DNA from: Tessaracoccus sp. SD287
GTDB lineage: Bacteria; Actinomycetota; Actinomycetes; Propionibacteriales; Propionibacteriaceae
Length of the DNA: 39,542 nt
Assembly (NCBI RefSeq): GCF_017355265.1
Contig: NZ_JADIJQ010000030.1
Span: 1-39,542, forward strand
Direction of reading: 5' to 3'
A program made the translations under genes and the position numbers. This document shows, piece by piece, positions 33,880 through 39,542 of this stretch; the stretch's first letter is position 1; each line of letters begins with the position of its first letter. The notes below the pieces were generated by a model. It was not told the DNA's origin. It did no database searches and was given only the letters and a program-made list of their open reading frames with translations.

Positions 33880-33885
33880 TAGGCT
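33880..33885 (+). promoter_or_regulatory. Likely -10 box of the DUF5318-PBP operon, leaderless
   Basis: TAGGCT ends 7 nt before the ATG at 33893, with no ribosome site between. Transcription would start at about the ATG. The -35 is not obvious. Confidence 0.45.
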
Positions 33886-33892
33886 GGAATGC

Positions 33893-34309
33893 ATGTGGTC
33901 GCGGCGTCTCGAAGTGAGTTATGCGCTGCAGCGACGGGCCAGGCTCGAGGCGCTGCGGCGTCCCGATCGTGCCCTGATGGACGATCCCTGCGATGCCGAC
34001 CCGTTGCTGGTGTCCTCGGCCGTGCATCACGGGGAGCCCAGCGGCAGCGAGTGCCCCATCTGTGCATCCGACCAGATGAAGGTGCTCAACTACGTCTTCG
34101 GTGACCAGCTCGGGCAGTTCTCGGGGCGGATCAAGTCGACCGAGGAACTCGACGAGATGCAGCCCCAGTTCGGCGAGTTCACCGTGCGGGTGGTCGAGGT
34201 GTGCCCGGACTGCCGGTGGAACCACATGATCAGCTCCTACACGCTGGGCGATGGCAAGAAACGTCGTCCCCCCCGGCGCCAGCAGACAGTCGAGGACATC
34301 TATGACTAA
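33893..34309 (+). CDS. DUF5318 family protein (gene before class A PBP)
   Basis: This 138-residue soluble protein matches the actinobacterial DUF5318 family: VSYALQRRARLEALRRP, DDPCDADPLLVSSAVHHGEP, VFGDQLGQFSGRIKS and EFTVRVVEVCPDCRWNHMISSY. Two CxxC pairs (CPICASDQ and CPDCRW) suggest a zinc ribbon. In mycobacteria the equivalent gene (Rv0049) precedes ponA1, the same order as here, so a link to wall synthesis or its control is reasonable. No function is established that I know of. The gene overlaps the PBP gene by 8 nt. The ATG is close behind a TAGGCT box, so the mRNA is probably leaderless. Confidence 0.88.
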   Translation: MWSRRLEVSYALQRRARLEALRRPDRALMDDPCDADPLLVSSAVHHGEPSGSECPICASDQMKVLNYVFGDQLGQFSGRIKSTEELDEMQPQFGEFTVRVVEVCPDCRWNHMISSYTLGDGKKRRPPRRQQTVEDIYD

Positions 34310-36581
34310 GCCCGCATCCAAGCCCGGGACGACCACGCCCACCGCCAAGAAGGCCGGCCGGGGCAAGAACTCGCGCGCCTGGCGGATCGTCGGGCGCAGC
34401 TTCGCGGTGCTCGGCATCCTCGTCCTGGTGATGGCGCTGGTGACCACGATCGCCGCGCTGGTGTTCTACCAGCGCACCGAACTGCCCGACCCCAACAAGG
34501 ACTTCAACACCAACACCACGTTCATCTACTACAACGACGGCACGACCAAGATGGGCAACTTCGCGGTGCAGAACCGCCAGACGATTTCCTACGAGCAGAT
34601 GGGTGCCCCCATCAAGGACGCCGTGGTGGCGGCCGAGAACCGCTCCTTCTGGACCGACCGCGGCATCTCGCCCACCGGCATCGCCCGCTCGGCATTCTCG
34701 ATTCTGCGCGGCGGTGAGATCCAGGGCGGCGGCTCCACCATCACCCAGCAGTACATCAAGATCTACTACCTGACCAGCGACCGGACGATGACGCGCAAGA
34801 TGCGCGAGCTGGCGCTGGCGGTCAAGATGGGTCGCCAGGTGCCCAAGGAGCAGATCCTGCGCGACTACCTCAACACCATCTACTTCGGTCGCGGCGCTTA
34901 CGGCATCCAGGCGGCGAGCCGTTCCTACTTCCTGACCGACGCCAAGAACCTCACCATCGAGCAGTCAGCCGTGCTGGCCTCGGTCTTGAACAACCCGAGC
35001 CTGTTCGACCCCAGTGAGGGCGAGAGCAACTCCGCGCGGCTGCTCGACCGTTACCGCTACGTGCTCGACGGCATGCTCGAGATGGGCACGATCACCCAGG
35101 AGCAGCACGCCCAGGCCTACAAGGGGCTGCCGGAGTTCCCCGAGATTCCGGTCAATAACCGCTACGCCGGCCCCAACGGCCACCTGATGAAGATGGTGCG
35201 CGATGAGTTGCTGAACCGAGGTTTCACCGACGCTCAGATCAACGGCGGCGGCCTGCAGGTGACCACCACCTTCGACAAGGCCCTGCAGGACCATGCCGTC
35301 AAGGTGGCCCAGGACTACACCGCCAAGGTTGCCGCTGGAGCCCGCCCCGCCCAGGATGCCTCCAAGCTGCACGTCGCGCTGAGCTCGGTCGACGTGGCCA
35401 CCGGCGAGGTGCTGGCCATGTACGGCGGCCCCGACTACCTGAAGAGCACGCGCAACTGGGCGACCACTCCCCGCGCGTCGGCGTCGACGTTCAAGGCCTA
35501 TGCGGCGGTCGCCGGCCTGCGCGACGGGTTCAGCCTGCGCAGCACCTTCAATGGCAACACCTTCACCCCGGACGGGGACAGCGCCACCGTGCGCAACGAG
35601 TTCGGCCACCAGTACGGCGAGAACGTGTCCCTGCTGCGTGCCACCGAGCAGTCCATCAACACCGCCTTCGTCGACATGACCCAGCAGATCGACAACGGGC
35701 CCGCCCAGGTGGTCAAGGCCGCCAACGACGCGGGCATCCCGACGGGGTCGGGCTGGGACCTGAACAACCGCATCTCGCTGGGTACCGCCGAGGTCAGCCC
35801 GCTGGACAATGCGGTGGGCTTCGCCACCCTGGTCAACGACGGCAAGAAGGCCAGCGCGCACGTCATCAAGGAGGTCAAGGACCTCGACGGCAAGGTCGTG
35901 CACAGTTCCAAGACCAGCCCGACCCAGGCCATCGAGCCCGACATTGCTGCTGACGTCACCCACGCTCTGAAGTCGGTGGTCGACCAGGGCACCGGCGGCG
36001 CGGTCGGCAACCTGGGCCATGACATTGCCGGCAAGACCGGCACCTCCGGTGTCGGGGACGCCATCACGTCGGCCTGGTTCGTGGCTGCCACCAAGCAGAT
36101 CTCGACCTCGGTCATGTACGTGGTGGGCGATGCCGGCACCGGCGACCTGGACCCCTACAAGCGCCCCGGTGACGGCACGTTCTACGGCGGCACCTACCCG
36201 GCCCAGACGTGGGCAGCGTTCATGAAGGCGGCCCTGCAGGGCAAGCCGAACGTGGCCTTCACCGAACCGGCCTGGGTCAACACCGAGAAGAACGACCCGA
36301 GCCCGTCGGTCGAGTCGTCGCCCTCAACCGAGACCAGCCAGACCGAGTCGACCCCGCCGCCGAGCAGCGAGAGCTCCACCCCGCCGCCCTCCACCGAGCA
36401 GAGCACCCAGGCACCGACGACCAGCGCGGCACCGACCACGACAGAGCCACCGGCCCCGGTCACCACGGCGCCGCCGGAGACCACGCAGGTGCCCACCTCG
36501 ATCCCGGTGCCGACGGTCGAACCGACCGTCACCAGGACCGCCACCAACGCGGGCACCCCCGGTGGGGGTAATCGGCCGTGA
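34302..36581 (+). CDS. Class A penicillin-binding protein (transglycosylase/transpeptidase)
   Basis: This 759-residue protein polymerises and cross-links peptidoglycan. A short basic cytoplasmic part and one membrane helix (about 34-56) precede the GT51 domain. There, Glu112 in AAENRSFWTDRG is the catalytic acid/base site, followed by GGSTITQQYIK and KEQILRDYLNTIYFGRGAYGIQAAS. The transpeptidase domain has the nucleophile motif S395-T-F-K398, SIN (EQSINTAF) and K578-T-G. The last 100 residues are a Pro/Ser/Thr/Glu linker that may enter the wall. The ATG at 34302 lies inside the DUF5318 gene (8-nt overlap). Position between DUF5318 and a GT87-like gene matches ponA1 of mycobacteria. Confidence 0.95.
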   Translation: MTKPASKPGTTTPTAKKAGRGKNSRAWRIVGRSFAVLGILVLVMALVTTIAALVFYQRTELPDPNKDFNTNTTFIYYNDGTTKMGNFAVQNRQTISYEQMGAPIKDAVVAAENRSFWTDRGISPTGIARSAFSILRGGEIQGGGSTITQQYIKIYYLTSDRTMTRKMRELALAVKMGRQVPKEQILRDYLNTIYFGRGAYGIQAASRSYFLTDAKNLTIEQSAVLASVLNNPSLFDPSEGESNSARLLDRYRYVLDGMLEMGTITQEQHAQAYKGLPEFPEIPVNNRYAGPNGHLMKMVRDELLNRGFTDAQINGGGLQVTTTFDKALQDHAVKVAQDYTAKVAAGARPAQDASKLHVALSSVDVATGEVLAMYGGPDYLKSTRNWATTPRASASTFKAYAAVAGLRDGFSLRSTFNGNTFTPDGDSATVRNEFGHQYGENVSLLRATEQSINTAFVDMTQQIDNGPAQVVKAANDAGIPTGSGWDLNNRISLGTAEVSPLDNAVGFATLVNDGKKASAHVIKEVKDLDGKVVHSSKTSPTQAIEPDIAADVTHALKSVVDQGTGGAVGNLGHDIAGKTGTSGVGDAITSAWFVAATKQISTSVMYVVGDAGTGDLDPYKRPGDGTFYGGTYPAQTWAAFMKAALQGKPNVAFTEPAWVNTEKNDPSPSVESSPSTETSQTESTPPPSSESSTPPPSTEQSTQAPTTSAAPTTTEPPAPVTTAPPETTQVPTSIPVPTVEPTVTRTATNAGTPGGGNRP

Positions 36582-38029
36582 GCCTGCGGGTCGACCCAGA
36601 TCGGTTGGGGGGTCGCACGGGACGCCATGCCCGTCTGCAGGGCATCTTCTACGATCCTGCCCCGTGGCTGATCCTGGTGGCCACCCTGCTGTGGGCGCTG
36701 AAGATGGCCCACCAGGCCACCTGCCAGCAGAACACCCCCGAGGCGCCCGTCAAGACCATGCTGCGGATGTGTTACAGCGACGTCCCGATCATCTGGCAGA
36801 CCAACCAGTTGGGCATGGGCGGTTCCGCGACCGGCGAGAACGGCCTGCCACAGACCCCCGTCGTGGCGATGGTGACCGCCCTCGGGCGCGCCATCACCAG
36901 TCTGATGGCGCCCATCTCGCCCAGCGCCTCACCCCAGCAGGCCCTGGACTCGGGCAATGTCTTCGTGGTCGTCAATGCCGTGCTGGTCTTCTGCTTCTTC
37001 CTGGCCTGGGTGCTGGCCCACATGCTGATGGGTCGCACCTCGACCGCCGGCATCGCGCGGGGCCGCGACGGGCTCCTGCTCAGCCCCCCGGCGCGCAGCT
37101 GGGACGGCCTCTACATCGCGGGGTCGCTCGGCGTGTTCACCGCCGGGCTGCTCAACTGGGACCTGATCGCCCCGGCCCTGGCCGCCTGCGCGCTGTTGGC
37201 CTGGTCGTGGGGACGACCGGTGCTCGCCGGGGTGCTGACCGGCATCGCGCTGGGTGCCGGCATCTCGGCGATGGTGCTGGTGATCGCCCTGGTGGTGTTG
37301 TGCCTGCGCGCCGGTCTGCTGGACGCCCTGGCCCGGTACGTGATCGCGGTCCTGGCCGCCTTCGGCGTGGTGCTGGCCGCTGGCATGGTGGTCTCTCCGG
37401 CGGCCGTGCGCCGGTCCTACCTGGCCGTGCTCGACCCCGAGGTGGGACTGGGTTCCTTCTGGTGGATCCTGCAGCAGGCGGGTCTGGCCTCCAGCGTGGT
37501 GCCGGGGCTGAGCAAGCTGCTGATCGCCGCGGCGTTCGGTCTGGTCGTGCTCTTCGCCTTCCAGGTGCCGGCCCGCCCGCGGGTGACGCAGGTCGCGGCG
37601 CTGCTGGTGCTGGTGGGCCTCATGCTGGCCCCCACCTACAGTCCGCAGTACGTGCTGTGGGCCCTGGGCTGGGTGGCGCTGGCGCGTCCCCGGTGGCGTG
37701 ACTGGGCGATCTTCAGTGTGACCGAGGCGCTGTACTGGGCGGCGGTGTGGGGACATCTGCAGGGCAACCTGCGCCTCGGCACCGGGGACGACATGGCCTA
37801 CCCGCTGGCGATCCTCGTCCGGCTGGCGGGGGCTGGCTGGATCATCTGGCAGGTCACCGGCGACATGCTGCGACCCTGGACCGACGCGGTGCGAGTGGGC
37901 AGCGTGGACGACCCGCAAGGGGGTCTGCTTGACCACGCCCCCGACGCGCGGTGGATGTCGGAGCCGCCGGCCGGCGACCCGAGCCCGCATCCGACGCCGA
38001 GCGACGCCACCGCCCCGGCACCGCGGTGA
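36578..38029 (+). CDS. GT87-like (DUF2029) integral membrane glycosyltransferase
   Basis: This 483-residue protein has about ten or more helices and resembles the GT87 polyprenyl-phosphate-mannose-dependent mannosyltransferase group (GT-C fold). The extracytoplasmic loop after the first helix carries MCYSDVPIIWQTNQL, whose acidic residue fits the family's catalytic loop. The later stretch LAPTYSPQYVLWALGWVALARPRW is also typical. It is the neighbour expected from mycobacterial synteny (Rv0051). The start is a GTG overlapping the PBP stop as GTGA, so it is coupled to wall synthesis. Acceptor and sugar are unknown; lipomannan, wall polysaccharide or protein O-mannosylation are options. Confidence 0.8.
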   Translation: MSLRVDPDRLGGRTGRHARLQGIFYDPAPWLILVATLLWALKMAHQATCQQNTPEAPVKTMLRMCYSDVPIIWQTNQLGMGGSATGENGLPQTPVVAMVTALGRAITSLMAPISPSASPQQALDSGNVFVVVNAVLVFCFFLAWVLAHMLMGRTSTAGIARGRDGLLLSPPARSWDGLYIAGSLGVFTAGLLNWDLIAPALAACALLAWSWGRPVLAGVLTGIALGAGISAMVLVIALVVLCLRAGLLDALARYVIAVLAAFGVVLAAGMVVSPAAVRRSYLAVLDPEVGLGSFWWILQQAGLASSVVPGLSKLLIAAAFGLVVLFAFQVPARPRVTQVAALLVLVGLMLAPTYSPQYVLWALGWVALARPRWRDWAIFSVTEALYWAAVWGHLQGNLRLGTGDDMAYPLAILVRLAGAGWIIWQVTGDMLRPWTDAVRVGSVDDPQGGLLDHAPDARWMSEPPAGDPSPHPTPSDATAPAPR

Positions 38030-39237
38030 GTTCCTCCCGCGCCCGCACCGGGTCGACGCTGGCCGCCCGGGGACGCAGGATGGGCACGGCCGCCGAGACT
38101 GCCCTGGTGGTCGGCCTGACCTGGGGCGTGAGCCGGGTGCTGCTGATGCTGGTACTGCTGGTGCTCGCCCTCAGGGGCACCCCGCTGGCCGACGCGCTGC
38201 GACGCTGGGACGCCGCCATCTACACCCGGCTGGCCGAACAGGGCTACCTCACCACCACCGACTACGCCTTCTTCCCCGGTCTGCCGATGCTGCTCAACGG
38301 ACTGGGACGCCTCGGCCTGGACACCGCCCTGGCCGGGGCACTGGTCTCGACCGTCTGTTCGGCGCTCGCCGCCTGGGCACTGTACCGGCTGGGCAGCCAG
38401 GGTTGGGGTTTCGGCAAGCGACACCAACCCGTCGCCGGTGCCATCGCGGCCTGCCTGTGGCTGGTGGCCCCGGTGACCGTGTTCACCTCCGTCGCCTACA
38501 CCGAGGCGCCGTTCTGTGCCGCCGCCTGGTGGGCGTGGGAACGGGCCCGGGCTGGCCGGTGGGGGGCCGCGGCCCTGCTGGCCGGGCTGGCCTGCAGCCT
38601 GCGGGTGTCGGGACTGTTCCTGGTGCTGGCCCTGCTGGTGCTGGCCATCGTCGGCAACGATCCGCGCGAGAAGCTGCCGCGGGCCATCGCCGACCGTGTG
38701 CGCCGCGCCGCCTGGTTGCTGGTGCCGCTCGCAGTGCTCGGTGCCTACCAGTACTACTTGTTCACCCGGACCGGCTCGTGGACGACCTGGTTCGTCGCCC
38801 AGGAGGACGGCTGGAACCGTGAGTTCACCTGGCCGCACCACGCACTGCGGCACACCCTCGACGCCGCGGACCCCGCCGCCTGGCCGGATCGTCCGGCGGT
38901 GGGCTGGGTGTTTGCCGCCGAGATCATCTCGATGGCCATCGGCGTGCTGGTGACCCTGGTCTGCCTGCTGCGCCAACGTTGGGCCGAGGCCGTCTGGGTG
39001 GGGGTGCAGATCGCCGCGCTGGGCACCAGCTACTGGTACATGTCCATCAATCGCGCCGTGCTGTTGTGGTTCCCGCTGTTCCTGATGCTCGGTGCGGTGC
39101 TGGGTGCACCGTTCCAGAAGCGGACGGGCAGTTGGCGGACGCCGGTGGCGGTCCTGCTCGGGGTGGTGCTGACGGTGTCAGTGGGCTTGATGGTGGTGTG
39201 GGCCTGGTTGTTGTACACCGGCCAGTGGGCCTCCTGA
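38026..39237 (+). CDS. PIG-V/GPI mannosyltransferase 2-like membrane protein
   Basis: This 403-residue protein has eight or more helices. The loop RRWDAAIYTRLAEQGY, followed by YAFFPGLPMLL, matches the PIG-V pattern (WDxxxYxxIAxxGY, AFFPxxP), in which the Asp is thought to be catalytic. APVTVFTSVAYTEAPFCAAAWWAW is another conserved stretch. Bacterial relatives are putative polyprenyl-phosphate-mannose-dependent mannosyltransferases. The start is a GTG at 38026 overlapping the GT87-like stop (GTGA); an ATG at 38080 is an alternative. The two membrane transferases in tandem may act in sequence on one glycan. Confidence 0.82.
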   Translation: MSSSRARTGSTLAARGRRMGTAAETALVVGLTWGVSRVLLMLVLLVLALRGTPLADALRRWDAAIYTRLAEQGYLTTTDYAFFPGLPMLLNGLGRLGLDTALAGALVSTVCSALAAWALYRLGSQGWGFGKRHQPVAGAIAACLWLVAPVTVFTSVAYTEAPFCAAAWWAWERARAGRWGAAALLAGLACSLRVSGLFLVLALLVLAIVGNDPREKLPRAIADRVRRAAWLLVPLAVLGAYQYYLFTRTGSWTTWFVAQEDGWNREFTWPHHALRHTLDAADPAAWPDRPAVGWVFAAEIISMAIGVLVTLVCLLRQRWAEAVWVGVQIAALGTSYWYMSINRAVLLWFPLFLMLGAVLGAPFQKRTGSWRTPVAVLLGVVLTVSVGLMVVWAWLLYTGQWAS

Positions 39238-39542
39238 GCGTCCGTCGTCCGGTGTGAACCTGAATCTGTTGTTGTTGGGCGGTACATGCAGCCGGGATCG
39301 GCTTCGGGGCATGAATGTCCTGCGTCGGTGCCAGAGCGACAGGACGCGTCGTCCGGACGTTGTGCCCCGGCTGTCACGAATGCCGGCGGGATTGCCGCGA
39401 TGACCGGACGTTGTGGCGGATGCGCCACGAGTGCTGGCGGCGACGGCCGGATGACCGGATGTTGTGCCCTGTGCGTCACGAATGCTGCCGGGGTCGGCCG
39501 GATGACCGGATGTTGTGCCCTGTGCGTCACGAGTGCTGCCGG
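39238..39542. repeat. 51-bp tandem repeats at the right edge
   Basis: No convincing gene is present. From about 39353, units of 51 bp start with CCGGA[CT]GTTGTG and contain GTCACGA[AG]TGCTG. The first two copies are diverged, and the last two (39455 on, cut by the window edge) are nearly identical. Copies abut directly without spacers. Because 51 is 17 codons, the array is open on the minus strand as a repeated 17-residue unit (FVTHRAQHPVI type), but nothing else supports coding. Confidence 0.7.

Larger units (their letters stand above)
33527..33892. other. 366-bp divergent intergenic region
   Basis: No gene is apparent. It holds the GTGAAA/TTTCAC palindrome at 33651-33664, palindromic element copy B at 33722-33787, a third long inverted repeat around 33797-33880 (inner arms CGCCCCGG and CCGGGGCG, outer GGGCCA and TGGCCC), and the -10 box before the DUF5318 gene. 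Confidence 0.7.

Noticed and set aside
39030..39530. 166-codon minus-strand open frame over the end of the PIG-V-like gene and the 51-bp repeats
   Set aside because: Most of it is antisense to the PIG-V-like gene or made of the repeat. It has no ribosome site and no recognisable domain.
39353..39542. CRISPR array
   Set aside because: The 51-bp units abut and have no constant-length unique spacers.

Overview
The window is a stretch of high-GC chromosome from an actinobacterium. The evidence is the very G/C-rich third codon positions, the frequent GTG starts and GTGA stop/start overlaps, a mycothiol-dependent formaldehyde dehydrogenase, and the order DUF5318 gene - class A penicillin-binding protein - GT87-like membrane protein, which also occurs in mycobacteria (Rv0049-Rv0051). 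A member of the Propionibacteriaceae or a relative is my guess from overall gene content; no rRNA or other phylogenetic marker is present to confirm it.

Left end (1-6.7 kb, minus strand): part of a surface-polysaccharide cluster. A Wzc/CpsD-like chain-length regulator and tyrosine kinase is followed by a Wzx-like flippase and a Wzy/O-antigen-ligase-like polymerase, then by a secreted parallel beta-helix protein that leaves the window. Upstream lies a signal-peptidase-I-like membrane protein in which the catalytic serine is an alanine. This end looks less GC-rich than the rest and may have been acquired.

7-17.6 kb: small housekeeping and catabolic units. These are a zincin-type metallopeptidase; a three-gene polyol/sugar operon (FGGY kinase, GatD-like dehydrogenase, SorC-type regulator); an NmrA-like oxidoreductase; an RluA-type pseudouridine synthase; a TspO-like membrane protein; a DUF368 (PopT-type) polyprenyl-phosphate transporter; a DUF2332 protein; and the mscR plus metallo-beta-lactamase-fold pair for formaldehyde/nitrosothiol detoxification. 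A cluster of DnaA-box-like 9-mers lies just upstream of mscR.

17.7-31.4 kb: a carbohydrate-utilisation locus. A divergent LacI-type repressor faces a Tat/lipoprotein solute-binding protein and two ABC permeases. They are followed by a secreted multidomain GH43, a GH43 lipoprotein, a cytoplasmic GH2 and an aldose 1-epimerase. The likely logic is outside cleavage of an arabinose-containing glycan, import, cytoplasmic GH2 hydrolysis and mutarotation. No ABC ATPase is encoded here. Convergent to this operon is an exported D-glucuronyl C5-epimerase-like protein, and divergent from that is a secreted GH19-type hydrolase with a Pro/Thr/Ser repeat linker.

31.4-39.5 kb: an old-yellow-enzyme/Fe-S/FAD reductase (2,4-dienoyl-CoA reductase type) flanked by two copies of a 66-bp imperfect palindrome; then an overlapping operon of DUF5318 protein, class A PBP, GT87-like and PIG-V-like membrane glycosyltransferases; and finally a 51-bp tandem repeat running off the right end.
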